Shown: positions 1-8,989, counted from the stretch's first letter. The stretch is DNA of 64,000 nt from Rossellomorea vietnamensis (GCF_008180615.1 NZ_VTEH01000004.1:210329-274328), one strand, 5' to 3'. Numbers and translations are program-made. Notes: generated by a model from the letters alone, not told the origin.

Positions 1-809
1 AGTACTTAGTTGTCACATTTAATGTTCTGGGAGGCTGTGACGGTTCAACTGGTCCTGCATCTCTTAATCCGGAAACAGGGGAAGCTTACAGGACCTCTTT
101 TCCGGAGGTGACTGTCAGAGACATCGTCCATTCTCAATATAAGGCTTTGAAAGTACTGGGTATTTCCTCTTTAGAAGCAGTCATCGGCGGTTCGCTGGGA
201 GGAATGCAGGCTCTGGAATGGGGCCTGCTTTATCCTGCTTTTACGCAGAAAGTGTTCCTGCTGGCGAGCACACCTTATTTTTCTGATTATGGTATTGCAT
301 TCAATATGATCGGCAAAACGGCGATTACGTCAGATCCCCATTGGCGGAATGGACATTATGAAAGAGCTGAAGAGGTTTCTGGAATGAAAGTCGCCAGGAT
401 GGCCGGGATGGTCACCTATCGCTCTCCGGAACTCTTTGAAAAAAGGTTCGATCGCAGTAAGGCCGATAATAGATTATTTCAGGTGGAATCCTATCTTGCT
501 TATCAGGGTGAGAAGCTGGCCAAACGGTTTGATCCCAACAGCTACCTGTATCTGATGGGAGCAATGAACAGCCATGATATCGGCAGGGGGCGCGGAGGAT
601 GGAGAGAGGCTGCTTTAGAGTTCCAGCCTGAACTGATCTCCCTTGCCTACAGGGGCGACTTGATTTACCCTCCGTCTGTAATCAGTGAGTTTGCCGGCCT
701 TGTCCCTGGTGCGACCTTCTATGAAGTAGATACGCTCTTCGGCCATGATGGCTTTTTGACCGAATTTGAAAAATGGGGAAGTTTTATCAGGCAGCATTTA
801 GAAATTTAG
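1..809 (+). CDS. metX: Homoserine O-acetyltransferase-like MetX (5' end outside window)
   Basis: Transfers an acyl group to L-homoserine in methionine synthesis; a cytosolic alpha/beta hydrolase-fold enzyme. The reading frame is open from base 3, where the translation already shows the family block NVLGGCDGSTGPASLNP, so the gene starts upstream and the GTG at 108 is not the true start. The nucleophile elbow GGSLGGMQALEW, the motif NSHDIGRGRGG, a GD-IYPP acid region and the late FGHDGFL histidine give the expected Ser-Asp-His triad. About 268 residues are present out of a usual 350-370. A hairpin terminator follows. The acyl donor (acetyl or succinyl) cannot be told from what is visible. Confidence 0.9.
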   Translation, partial: YLVVTFNVLGGCDGSTGPASLNPETGEAYRTSFPEVTVRDIVHSQYKALKVLGISSLEAVIGGSLGGMQALEWGLLYPAFTQKVFLLASTPYFSDYGIAFNMIGKTAITSDPHWRNGHYERAEEVSGMKVARMAGMVTYRSPELFEKRFDRSKADNRLFQVESYLAYQGEKLAKRFDPNSYLYLMGAMNSHDIGRGRGGWREAALEFQPELISLAYRGDLIYPPSVISEFAGLVPGATFYEVDTLFGHDGFLTEFEKWGSFIRQHLEI

Positions 810-858
810 ATAACGAGACTCATAACTTGTCCCTCACAGGCATATAGTTTCAATAGCA

Positions 859-906
859 AAGACATCGCACCGCTTTTAAGCATTTTTTGTGTGGTGTCTT
901 TTTTAT
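859..906 (+). terminator. Terminator after metX
   Basis: AAAGACA pairs with TGTCTTT around a longer imperfect stem and is followed by a T run. It lies between metX and ctpB. Confidence 0.6.
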
Positions 907-955
907 CCGGAAATTGGGATGGATGCTGAGAAGCTTAACTATAGGAGGGAAAGTA

Positions 956-2398
956 ATGGAGCAGCGGAAAGGACTGATCATAATCGCGGCCGCCTCTCTT
1001 TTGGCAGGGGCAGGGGGGATGTACGGCGGCATGAGTTTGCTGGATGCCTTTGAACGGGATACTGAGGACGGAGTGGCAATGGAAGGCGGTCCATTGAGTG
1101 ACAGACTGCATAAAGTGGAAGTCGCCTATGACCTTATAGCGGATAAATATGTGGAAGAAGTGGACAAGGGAGAGCTTGTGGAAGGGGCGATCCAGGGAAT
1201 GCTGGATACACTCGAGGATCCGTACTCAGTGTATATGGATGCCCGCACCGCTTCACAATTCAATGATTCTCTGGGCTCTTCTTTTCAAGGAATCGGAGCG
1301 GAAGTCACCGTCATGGACGGGAAACTGCTGATTGTGGCACCTTTCAAAGATTCGCCCGCTGAAAAAGCAGGTCTGCGTCCTAATGACCAGATTCTGAAAG
1401 TGGATGGTGAAACTATTACTGGTCTTGATTTATATGAAGCTACCTTAAAGATCCGAGGTGAAAAAGGCTCCAAAGTGGAGTTGGAGATCATGAGAGAAGG
1501 GCTCTCCAACCCAGTGAAAGTCAGCGTAAAAAGAGATGAGATCCCTCTAGAGACCGTCCATTCCGATATAAAGAATGAGAACGGAAAACACTATGGTGTA
1601 ATTGAAGTTTCTTCTTTTTCAGAGAATACCTCCAAGGATTTTAAAAAGCAGCTGAGTGAACTTGAAGAGCAGGGCCTTGCAGGGCTTGTAATCGATGTAC
1701 GGGGCAATCCCGGCGGCTTGTTGTCCAGCGTCAATGAAATGCTTGATGAACTGGTGACGAAAGACAAACCATACGTACAGGTTCAAGAGCGGAACGGCGA
1801 CACTCTGAAGTATTTTTCTGAGAACAAAGAGAAGAAGGCCTACCCGATCACCGTACTGGTGGATGAGGGAAGTGCTTCCGCTTCAGAAATACTGGCAGGG
1901 GCACTAAAAGAAGCCGGAGACTATCCGTTGATCGGAACAAAAACGTTTGGAAAAGGTACAGTCCAGCAGCCGGTGCCAATGGGGGATGGAAGCAATATCA
2001 AGCTGACCATGTTCAAGTGGCTTACTCCTGAAGGCAACTGGATCCATAAAAAAGGAATTGAGCCCAATATTCACGTGAAACAGCCTGCCTACTTCTATGC
2101 TCATCCTCTCCAAGCCGAGAAGCCGCTCGTCCGGGAAATGAACAATGAACAGGTTAAAAATGCCCAGGAGATGCTCCAAGGCCTCGGCTATAAACCTGCC
2201 CGCAGCGACGGCTATTTCAATAACTCGACAGAAACAGCTGTAAAGAGTTTTCAAAAGAAACATGGACTTGAAGCCAGCGGAAAAATTGACAGTGAGACAG
2301 CCTCCAAACTTCAGGAGGAAATTTATAAAGCTGTAAAAGATGAGAAGAATGATGTGCAGTTGAAGGCTGCTTTGGAGTATTTAAAGAGAGTGAATTGA
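956..2398 (+). CDS. ctpB: Carboxyl-terminal processing serine protease CtpB-like (S41)
   Basis: A secreted or membrane-anchored S41 protease; in B. subtilis CtpB cleaves SpoIVFA during sporulation to trigger sigma-K activation. The start chosen is the ATG at 956 behind TAGGAGGGA; an in-frame ATG at 887 has no ribosome site. The 480-residue product has an N-terminal membrane or signal segment (about 7-27), a PDZ domain (about 105-190), a protease core with GSASASEI (Ser near 308) and FGKGTVQ (Lys near 333), and a C-terminal peptidoglycan-binding-type repeat (about 405-465, NAQEMLQGLGY...). The Ser/Lys positions match the known dyad spacing. minJ downstream is also its neighbour in B. subtilis. 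Confidence 0.92.
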   Translation: MEQRKGLIIIAAASLLAGAGGMYGGMSLLDAFERDTEDGVAMEGGPLSDRLHKVEVAYDLIADKYVEEVDKGELVEGAIQGMLDTLEDPYSVYMDARTASQFNDSLGSSFQGIGAEVTVMDGKLLIVAPFKDSPAEKAGLRPNDQILKVDGETITGLDLYEATLKIRGEKGSKVELEIMREGLSNPVKVSVKRDEIPLETVHSDIKNENGKHYGVIEVSSFSENTSKDFKKQLSELEEQGLAGLVIDVRGNPGGLLSSVNEMLDELVTKDKPYVQVQERNGDTLKYFSENKEKKAYPITVLVDEGSASASEILAGALKEAGDYPLIGTKTFGKGTVQQPVPMGDGSNIKLTMFKWLTPEGNWIHKKGIEPNIHVKQPAYFYAHPLQAEKPLVREMNNEQVKNAQEMLQGLGYKPARSDGYFNNSTETAVKSFQKKHGLEASGKIDSETASKLQEEIYKAVKDEKNDVQLKAALEYLKRVN

Positions 2399-2404
2399 TA
2401 AGCG

Positions 2405-2433
2405 ACCCGGAGGCATTGAAGCTCCGGGTTTCT
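2405..2433. terminator. Bidirectional terminator between ctpB and the DUF402 gene
   Basis: ACCCGGAG (2405-2412) pairs with CTCCGGGT (2422-2429), followed by TTTCTTT. It fills the 35-bp gap between two converging genes. Confidence 0.75.
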
Positions 2434-2976
2434 TTAATAGTACTGGCTCTTTATTTCTTCTAGGGTTCTCCCCGGGAAATTTTTCTGGTTCAATTTATGA
2501 AGAATGTGCGATAACGCGTTTAAACTATGCTTCACCTGCTCTTCAGAAAGGACTCCCAATCGATACGCCTCATGAAACTCATCCATATCAATCACATGAT
2601 AGCTTCCGTCCTCGAACACCCGGATATCAATCAATAAGTCATGTACACAGACCAGACCAGGAGCCTTTTGCTCAAACTGGACGATGTCGATCAGCCATTC
2701 GTCATGGGAGCTTTTAAAACCATAGGAAAATTGAAGCCCAAGATCCAGCATATAGATGATGATAAACTTTTTATCGGAACTTTCGTGGGGCAGTTCGATG
2801 ATAAGTGATTCTTCTAACACCAGAAAACGGTGGCCGTTCTCATTTTTCAATGCATATTGTTTCTTTAAAGAAAGGGCTTTAGTAATGACTTCTTCGCTGT
2901 TTTTCCGTATATCTTTCGTGTATTTTAATCCGCCATGCTCTCTTCCGACATGGTTCCAGTAAACTACGACATTCAT
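2434..2976 (-). CDS. DUF402 domain protein, possible nucleoside phosphatase
   Basis: A 180-residue soluble protein. The C-terminal half (DLLIDIRVFEDGSYHVIDMD, then DEFHEAYRLGVLSEEQ) matches the DUF402 pattern of an acidic metal-binding beta segment followed by a DEA-x-x-x-G helix. Some DUF402 members such as staphylococcal Ntdp hydrolyse nucleoside tri- and diphosphates, but the N-terminal half differs from those and the substrate is unknown. The start is the ATG at 2976, seven bases after AGGAGG; the longer frame to 3027 runs through the ribosome site. It stands alone, converging on ctpB and divergent from minJ. Confidence 0.65.
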   Translation of the reverse strand: MNVVVYWNHVGREHGGLKYTKDIRKNSEEVITKALSLKKQYALKNENGHRFLVLEESLIIELPHESSDKKFIIIYMLDLGLQFSYGFKSSHDEWLIDIVQFEQKAPGLVCVHDLLIDIRVFEDGSYHVIDMDEFHEAYRLGVLSEEQVKHSLNALSHILHKLNQKNFPGRTLEEIKSQYY

Positions 2977-3172
2977 TTGACATTCCTCCTGACAACAATC
3001 ACCTAATCTTTCGCCAGTTCTTTGCAATTTCCTTTATATTTCCCGGGAAAATATATAAATGTCGAGTGCTGGAAAATTTAGTAGGGGAAGAATGACAAAT
3101 ATAAATAGGTTTTATAGAGTCTATTTGTTAAAATAATAGAAAAGGTTAACACGTTGAGGATGGTGAATACCA

Positions 3173-4378
3173 TTGGTACAGCTTTGGCTTACGGAGGTTT
3201 TGGAAGCGGCAGGAAAACTGTTTCTGAACCCGATGCTCTACTTTTCTATTATAATCGCTTTGTTCGCCGGCTTTTTTCGTATTAAACGGGAAAGACGGGA
3301 GCTTAAAACCAGAATTTATGATATGTATCACGAGCTGCGATTTTTATTTCCGATGGGAATTCTGCTTGGACTGGGGTTCTCGCTGCTGACTGTCGGAGCC
3401 GGTCTTGTCATTCCATTTGGCGGAATATTGTTGATAGGCGCCGTCACGGTCCTGTTGGCGTTGACATTCCAAATCAGGCTTCTAACACCTGCGCTCACTG
3501 TCGGAATTGGCTATTTTAGTCTGCTGGTTATGCGGTATTTTAAGGTGGAAATGCCATATTTCAATACATATTTCGCGCAGCTGAATGAGGGTTTGCTGAA
3601 TGCTGTTGTCGTTTTACTGGGACTGCTTCTTTTGATAGAGGGAGTGCTGATCAATTTAAGCGGATGGAAGAAAACTTCCCCCAGGCTGATAAAAAGCTCC
3701 CGGGGACTTAAAGTGGGTGCCCAAGAAGGAAAGAAGCTTTGGGTGGTGCCTATGTTCCTTCTTATCCCAATCGGATCATTGGAGCTGCCCTGGGGTTGGT
3801 GGCCCGTCTTTACATTAGGGTCCAACACCTACTCTCTTATTCTATTTCCCTTCCTGTTAGGGTTTCGGCAGCTGGTTAGAAGCACTCTTCCACAAATCAG
3901 CATCAAGGAAACCGGGAACCGTGTCTTCTGGCTGGGTGCCCTTGTACTGACGGTAGCTGTTGCCGGCTATTATGCTCCCTATATTTCGATTGCGGGAGCG
4001 GCTATGGCCATTGCCGGGCGCGAATGGATTTCTTACAGACAGCGAAAGCAGGACAGTGAAAAATCCTATTTTTTCTCAAGGAAATCTCAAGGCATTATGA
4101 TTTTGGCAATACTGCCTGGTTCTCCAGCTGAAAAAATGTCGCTGATTTCCGGAGAAATGATTACCAAAGTAAATGGATTCCGGGTACAGACAGAGGAGGA
4201 GTTTTACGAAGCTCTTCAGCAGAACCGTGCCTATTGTAAACTTGAAGTCTTCGATACCAACGGGCAAATCCGCTTTTCACAAGGAGCGCTTTACGAAGGT
4301 GATCACCATGAATTGGGAATCATTTTTGTGGAAGAAGACCGTGAATGGTCATCTGAAGTCGGGTATCATTTTGTTTAA
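3173..4378 (+). CDS. minJ: MinJ-like polytopic membrane protein with C-terminal PDZ domain
   Basis: In B. subtilis MinJ links DivIVA to MinD at division sites and poles. This 401-residue protein has about seven or eight hydrophobic segments over residues 10-290, then a cytoplasmic PDZ domain (about 305-375) containing ILAILPGSPAEKMSLISGE. The start is a TTG at 3173, with GAGGA about ten bases upstream; the ATG at 3160 is out of frame. Position between ctpB and csbA/uvrBA matches B. subtilis, but swrA, which follows minJ there, is absent and several accessory genes lie in between. A strong hairpin follows. Confidence 0.85.
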   Translation: MVQLWLTEVLEAAGKLFLNPMLYFSIIIALFAGFFRIKRERRELKTRIYDMYHELRFLFPMGILLGLGFSLLTVGAGLVIPFGGILLIGAVTVLLALTFQIRLLTPALTVGIGYFSLLVMRYFKVEMPYFNTYFAQLNEGLLNAVVVLLGLLLLIEGVLINLSGWKKTSPRLIKSSRGLKVGAQEGKKLWVVPMFLLIPIGSLELPWGWWPVFTLGSNTYSLILFPFLLGFRQLVRSTLPQISIKETGNRVFWLGALVLTVAVAGYYAPYISIAGAAMAIAGREWISYRQRKQDSEKSYFFSRKSQGIMILAILPGSPAEKMSLISGEMITKVNGFRVQTEEEFYEALQQNRAYCKLEVFDTNGQIRFSQGALYEGDHHELGIIFVEEDREWSSEVGYHFV

Positions 4379-4383
4379 AACAG

Positions 4384-4421
4384 AGCCTTATGGGAGAAAT
4401 GCTTCTCATAAGGCTTTTGTT
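4384..4421 (+). terminator. Terminator after minJ
   Basis: AGCCTTATGGGAGAA pairs with the CTTCTCATAAGGCT segment around a very short loop, then TTTTGTTTT. Confidence 0.8.
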
Positions 4422-4520
4422 TTATAACAGCCTATTTTCAGAAGTTTTTGTAACTTTATTCTTTTTATAGCGTCCACTTCTATAAGAAGGTTTTCTAAAT
4501 AGGAAGGAGTGTAAATATAT

Positions 4521-5036
4521 ATGATAAAGCGTTTCTTTGCATTAATGATGCTCCTCTTTATGATCTCCATGACAGCAGCATGCGGTATGAGCGTTGAGCA
4601 TGGAGAAGATTCAGGAGTGGAAGAAGTGAATAATGAATCACAGAATGATGAAGAAGATAGCAAAGAGGATAGTAAAGAAGATGGGGGGCAGGGCATAGTG
4701 GCAGGTGAGGTCGAACCAAGCATTACTAAAAATGAGAAGGGCCAGTTTGTTTATACAGTAAAGAACCAGACGGAAAAAGAAGTGACTTTCGAGTTTTCGA
4801 GTTCCCAGCGATATGATTATGCGGTGAAAAATTCTTCAGGCGAAACCATTTTTCTCTACTCAAGCGCTGCAGCTTTCATGCAGGTTTTAGGCTCAGAGAC
4901 ATTGGCACAGGGAGAAGAGCTTTCTTATACAATTGAGCTTCCGCCGGGTGAAGATTTTGAAGGCGCAGCGTCCCTGGAAGTGTGGCTGACACCTAAAGGC
5001 GGCAAAAAAGCACCTATTTCAACTTCACTGAAATAA
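4521..5036 (+). CDS. Lipoprotein with BsuPI (proteinase-inhibitor) domain
   Basis: A predicted exported lipoprotein of 171 residues. A signal peptide ends in a lipobox MTAAC with Cys at 21, followed by an acidic, low-complexity linker (about 25-60, rich in Glu, Asp, Ser) and a BsuPI-type beta-sandwich (about 68-165) with the pattern FEFSSSQRYDYAVKNSSGE and a following PGE-type strand. The domain is named after the intracellular proteinase inhibitor of B. subtilis, but lipoprotein members are common and their targets are not known. The ATG at 4521 sits about ten bases from AGGAAGGAG. Flanked by terminators on both sides, so it is its own transcription unit. Confidence 0.75.
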   Translation: MIKRFFALMMLLFMISMTAACGMSVEHGEDSGVEEVNNESQNDEEDSKEDSKEDGGQGIVAGEVEPSITKNEKGQFVYTVKNQTEKEVTFEFSSSQRYDYAVKNSSGETIFLYSSAAAFMQVLGSETLAQGEELSYTIELPPGEDFEGAASLEVWLTPKGGKKAPISTSLK

Positions 5037-5040
5037 ACTA

Positions 5041-5076
5041 AAACCGCAGTCTTGGTAGAAGGCTGCGGTTTTGTTT
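5041..5076 (+). terminator. Terminator after the BsuPI lipoprotein gene
   Basis: AAACCGCAG pairs with CTGCGGTTT, followed by TGTTTG. It starts four bases after the stop. Confidence 0.75.
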
Positions 5077-5202
5077 GTGAAAAGCAGCAAAGGCAAGGAG
5101 ACTTTATAACTCTGCCAAACTAAACGGGGCAGTCCTTTGCATGGAGTTAATATGCTAAAGTAAAACGAACTAACTGACTTTATATGATTGGGGAGAGCAG
5201 TA

Positions 5203-6075
5203 TTGGATGGATACACTTTTGTTAAAGGTTATCGAGACAACATGTCTTTGAGAAAGAGCTTTAATGCCCTGTCTTCTCAAGTTTTTGGAATCGATTTCGA
5301 AAAGTGGTATGAGAGGGGTTTCTGGACCGGCAAGTATGATCCATACTCCCTTGTCGACGGCGATAAGGTCATTGCCAATGTCTCGGTGAACAAAATTAAT
5401 CTGATCATTGAGGGTGAGCGGAAAAGTGCTGTGCAGCTCGGTACCGTTATGACTCATAAGGATTACCGCGGTAAAGGTTTTTCCGGAGTTTTAATGAAAA
5501 AAGTTTTGGAAGAGTTCAGGGGTGTGGACTTGATATACCTTTTTGCCAACAGCACTGTTTTGGAGTACTATCCTAAATTCGGCTTTCATGCTGTGGAGGA
5601 GCAGCAGCCTGTCATGGAGCTTGCCGGAAAAGGACAAAGAGTTACATTGAAAAAGCTGGATGGACAAAGTGATGAGGATATCAAATTTATCTTTCATTTG
5701 GCGAAGAGTAAAATGGCTTTAGCTGATCGTTTCAGCACAACAGATACTGCTGAACTGCTGATGTTTTATTGTACATATGTGTTTCCTGAGAACATCTACT
5801 ATTGGCCGGAGAAGGATATGATCATCCTTATGAACATCGAAGGAGAAACTCTCCATATATATGATGTGATCACCTATAAAAAGGTGGATTTGCAGGAGAC
5901 CGCAGCCAGAGTTGCTCCTCCCACAGTAAAAAAGGTGCGTTTCCACTTCACCGTCCCTGTCTCATCACGGATAACTACAGAGGATTTTCGGGGAGATGAA
6001 GTGCTGTTTGTGAGACCTGCTTCAGGCTTGGTGCTCCTGGACAATTTCAAGCACCCAGTTACTTCGCAAGCATAA
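5203..6075 (+). CDS. GNAT-family N-acetyltransferase
   Basis: A 290-residue acyl-CoA-dependent transferase of unknown substrate. The acetyl-CoA loop is visible as LGTVMTHKDYRGKGFSGVLM (motif A, R-G-K-G-F-S), followed by a motif B-like NSTVLEYYPKFGFH. The C-terminal 120 residues are a beta-rich extension found in larger GNATs of the Eis/YjcK-like type. The start is a TTG at 5203, seven bases after GGGGAG; the TTG at 5188 lies ahead of that site. It is a lone gene between a terminator and the 52-bp repeat array. Confidence 0.75.
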   Translation: MDGYTFVKGYRDNMSLRKSFNALSSQVFGIDFEKWYERGFWTGKYDPYSLVDGDKVIANVSVNKINLIIEGERKSAVQLGTVMTHKDYRGKGFSGVLMKKVLEEFRGVDLIYLFANSTVLEYYPKFGFHAVEEQQPVMELAGKGQRVTLKKLDGQSDEDIKFIFHLAKSKMALADRFSTTDTAELLMFYCTYVFPENIYYWPEKDMIILMNIEGETLHIYDVITYKKVDLQETAARVAPPTVKKVRFHFTVPVSSRITTEDFRGDEVLFVRPASGLVLLDNFKHPVTSQA

Positions 6076-6221
6076 TAGTATAACTTAGAGGTCCAGGCGG
6101 TGCCAGGTAAAGAAATAACCTCTGCGCCTAAAGGGTCTGTACTCAAGGGGGCGGACTTAACTCAGGGGTTTGGCTGCTCTCTGAACTAAGTAACAGCAGC
6201 CTTATAAATGCCTTGATAAGA

Positions 6222-6975
6222 AATTCGCCTCTCCCAACCGAAGCGGCCACAACTTCGTACATATTTCTGCGAAAATACATTTCTCCCGAACGAAGCCGCC
6301 TCATCTTCGAACATATCTCGCGCCGCTAATTGGCCTCTCCCGACCGAAGCCGCGCCGACATCATACATATCTCAACGAAAATTCGCTTCTCCCGACCGAA
6401 GCGGCCCTAACATCATACATATCTCAGCGAAAATCTGCCTCTCCCCACCGAAGCGGCGCCAACATCATACACATCTCAGCGGAAATTCGTCTCTCCAGAC
6501 CGAAGCGGCCCCGACATCATACATATCTCAGCGAAAAAGCGCTTCTCCCGACCGAAGCGATCCCAACATCATACATATCTCAACAAAAATACATTTCTCC
6601 CGATCGAAGCGGCGTCAACATCATACACATCTCAGCGGAAATTCGTCTCTCCCGACCGAAGCGGCCCCGACATCATACTATCTCAACGAAAAAGCGCTTC
6701 TCCCGGCCGAAGCAGCCCCAGCTTCGTACATATCTCGCCGTTAATTGGCCTCTCCCGACCGAAGCGGTCCCGTCTTCATACGTATCTCAACGAAAATTCA
6801 CTTCTCCCGACCGAAGCGGCCCCAACATCATACATATCTCAACGAAAATTCGCTTCTCTCGACTGAAGCGGCCCTAACATCATACATATCTCAGCGAAAA
6901 TCTGCCTCTCCCGACCGAAGTCGCTCCATCTTCATACATATCTCAGCGAAAATCCGACTCTCGACAAATAACTCC
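6222..6975. repeat. Tandem array of about 14-15 degenerate 52-bp units
   Basis: The segment GCTTCTCCCGACCGAAGC recurs near 6227, 6279, 6333, 6385, 6437, 6489, 6541, 6593, 6645, 6696, 6748, 6800, 6852, 6904 and 6956. Spacing is 52 bp except for 54 and 51 once each. Within each unit CGCTTC and GAAGCG can form a hairpin with an 8-nt loop in the better copies, and a second conserved block reads CATCATACATATCTCA. Since 52 is not a multiple of three the array cannot code for a repeated peptide. It occupies most of the 1.1-kb gap between the acetyltransferase and hydrolase genes. Confidence 0.95.
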
Positions 6976-7174
6976 TGGATAATAAAAGACAAGAATGCCT
7001 TTTTCTTCAAGGAACAATGTTACCTGTCAGGACTAAAAGGGTCCTTGTGCTTTTTTACACTAATTAGAGAAGCTTAAAATGCAGTAATTCAGCGCTCTAT
7101 ACTACTAAAGCTTGTATGTTCTGAGTTCCTTCTGCCAAAGCTAAGAGTATTGCAAAGGGTAGGAGGAGAATGGA

Positions 7175-7945
7175 ATGGGGTATTGTGACTTTAAGGACAG
7201 GGAGCTGTATTTTGAAGATTACGGGGAAGGGACACCGATTCTAATGATTCATCCGCCCGGGCTCGGCAGGAAATCATTCATCTATCAGAACCCTTTGAAG
7301 GAACAGTTCCGCTTGATCATTCCCGATCTCAGCGGACATGGGGACTCTTATAACGAAGAGGATTATGTCAGCATTGATACATATGTCGAGGAAGTTAAAA
7401 CCATCCTCGATCATCTGGCTATTTCGGAATGTGTTCTTCTCGGCTATTCGGCCGGGGGAGTGGTTGCCCAGGAATTTACCTATAAGTATATGGAGAAGGT
7501 GGACCTTCTCATTCTTGCGGGAGGGTATCCGAAAGTGCAGACTGTCCGGCTGAAGGTGATGCACCTCCTTGGGATGAGAACCATTAAAGAGAGGCCGCAG
7601 CTGATGATGTCGATTTTATCTAAAGCTCATGCTAAAACGCCTGAAGCAGAGCAGGAACTATATAAACATATGGAGAAAGCGAACCGCAGCATTTGGTATC
7701 ACTTTTACAAACAATCGTTGTATTATAATTGTACGGACCGCATCCTTGATCTGAGAGTACCGCTCCTGCTCATCTATGGAGCCAAATCGGATTGGATCAA
7801 CAACCAATACAAGCTGTACAAGGAGCATCCTCTGCATGAGCTCGTCATTATTGAAAAAGCCAAGCACCAGCTTCCGACCCTTTTCTCTAATTCCTTCAAC
7901 AAAGCCGTCTTTTACTATGTTAAAAAAATGTTGAACAGGGAATGA
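7175..7945 (+). CDS. Alpha/beta hydrolase
   Basis: A 256-residue cytosolic hydrolase of unknown substrate. The oxyanion block HPPGLGRKS, the nucleophile elbow GYSAGG (Ser near 92), an acid residue in YGAKSDW and a late histidine in KAKHQLP form the standard triad order. The ATG at 7175 follows AGGAGGAG; a closer ATG at 7170 is out of frame. It lies between the 52-bp array and the HD-domain gene, whose promoter overlaps the end of this gene. Family assignment is firm and function is open. Confidence 0.8.
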   Translation: MGYCDFKDRELYFEDYGEGTPILMIHPPGLGRKSFIYQNPLKEQFRLIIPDLSGHGDSYNEEDYVSIDTYVEEVKTILDHLAISECVLLGYSAGGVVAQEFTYKYMEKVDLLILAGGYPKVQTVRLKVMHLLGMRTIKERPQLMMSILSKAHAKTPEAEQELYKHMEKANRSIWYHFYKQSLYYNCTDRILDLRVPLLLIYGAKSDWINNQYKLYKEHPLHELVIIEKAKHQLPTLFSNSFNKAVFYYVKKMLNRE

Positions 7946-7958
7946 AAAGGGGTATAAT
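7931..7958 (+). promoter_or_regulatory. Sigma-A-type promoter for the HD-domain gene
   Basis: TTGAAC (7931-7936) and TATAAT (7953-7958) with a 16-bp spacer. The -35 box lies inside the end of the upstream hydrolase gene. Confidence 0.55.
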
Positions 7959-8001
7959 GAATAATCAAAATAGAGACTAGTTTCACAGGGAGGAGGATTT
8001 T

Positions 8002-8652
8002 ATGGGGATTCATCATTATTTTAAAAGTCTTTCAGACGTGGAGAAACTTGTCCGTTGTCCGGGAAGATTTAAATATCAGGATCATAATGTTGCAAGCCAC
8101 TCATTCAAAGTCACCAAAATTGCACAATTCTTAGGGACGGTCGAAGAGCATAAAGGCAATGCCGTTAATTGGAAGGCATTATATGAAAAAGCATTGAACC
8201 ACGATTACGCAGAGCTTTTTACAGGAGATATCAAAACACCTGTAAAATATGCTTCAGAGGAACTGCGCAGGCTGTTCAGCGAGGTAGAAGAAGAAATGAT
8301 CGGCAAGTTTATCAAACAGGAATTCCCTGAAGAGTATCAGGATGTTTACCGCGACCGGTTTAAAGAGGGGAAAGATTCGAGCCTCGAAGGACGAATTCTC
8401 TCGGTAGCCGATAAAATTGATTTACTGTATGAATCGTTCGGTGAAATTCAAAAAGGAAATCCCGAACCGCTGTTTTTGGAAATTTATGAAGAAGCACTCG
8501 CCACGATCTTGAAATTCCATGAAATGGACAGTGTGCAATACTTCTTGAATGATATCCTTCCAGACATGCTGTCTGAAAAAAACATCCCTCATGAGCAGCT
8601 CAGCGAAATGACGAAAAAAATCGTTGAAGGATTTAACTCCCCGAAAGAATAA
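8002..8652 (+). CDS. HD-domain phosphohydrolase, YfbR-like
   Basis: A 216-residue metal-dependent phosphohydrolase. The HD-superfamily residues are present in order: His33 in NVASHSFK, His67-Asp68 in NHDYAELFTGDI, and a late Asp in SVADKIDLLYE. The E-x-x-T-G-D-I-x-T-P-V-K pattern is typical of the YfbR group, which includes 5'-deoxynucleotidases, so dNMP dephosphorylation is a reasonable but untested guess. ATG at 8002 follows GGGAGGAGG. It is 64 bp upstream of csbA with no terminator visible between, so the two may be cotranscribed. Confidence 0.75.
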   Translation: MGIHHYFKSLSDVEKLVRCPGRFKYQDHNVASHSFKVTKIAQFLGTVEEHKGNAVNWKALYEKALNHDYAELFTGDIKTPVKYASEELRRLFSEVEEEMIGKFIKQEFPEEYQDVYRDRFKEGKDSSLEGRILSVADKIDLLYESFGEIQKGNPEPLFLEIYEEALATILKFHEMDSVQYFLNDILPDMLSEKNIPHEQLSEMTKKIVEGFNSPKE

Positions 8653-8716
8653 GTATCTCTTCCAAATCGAAATCTGTTAAAATGGAAGTAATGGATTTTC
8701 TGAGGAGAGAGTTGAA

Positions 8717-8950
8717 ATGATTTCAAAATATATATTAGGCCTTTTTCTGCCTGGTTTGCTTGTTGTTCTATTTACAAGGGTAACCTATAACCATATTGTC
8801 GGGTTAGTGCTGACGGTTGCGTTGATAGCGGCATCCGTGTATAAAGGGTATACCGACACATGGGCACTGATCGTTGTGGATGCAGCATCCCTGACAGCCG
8901 GCTTTTGGTACAGCAACCGAATGAGAAACAAAGCAAAAAATCAAAGCTGA
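8717..8950 (+). CDS. csbA: CsbA small membrane protein
   Basis: A 77-residue protein with three hydrophobic segments and the conserved run LLVVLFTRVTYNH followed by SVYKGYTDTW and DAASLTAGFWY, which I recognise as CsbA. In B. subtilis it is a sigma-B-controlled protein of unknown function encoded just upstream of uvrB. I see no clear sigma-B promoter (GTTTAA...GGGTAT) ahead of it here. ATG at 8717 follows GAGGAGAG. A terminator follows; uvrB is 2.7 kb further on, displaced by a DnaA-box cluster and two hydrolase genes. Confidence 0.88.
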   Translation: MISKYILGLFLPGLLVVLFTRVTYNHIVGLVLTVALIAASVYKGYTDTWALIVVDAASLTAGFWYSNRMRNKAKNQS

Positions 8951-8982
8951 AGCCCTGATTTCATCAGGAGCTTTTTTATTTA
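8949..8982 (+). terminator. Terminator after csbA
   Basis: CCTGAT pairs with ATCAGG around TTC, extended by AGC/GCT, followed by TTTTTTATTT. Confidence 0.75.
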
Positions 8983-8989
8983 TCTGAAA

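Noticed and set aside
6222..6975. Possible CRISPR array
   Set aside because: The whole 52-bp unit is repeated with drift; there are no unique spacers of constant length and no cas genes nearby.
6745..7077. 110-codon plus-strand frame within the 52-bp repeat array
   Set aside because: It simply translates the repeat; the unit is not a multiple of three, so no peptide repeat is kept, and there is no ribosome site.
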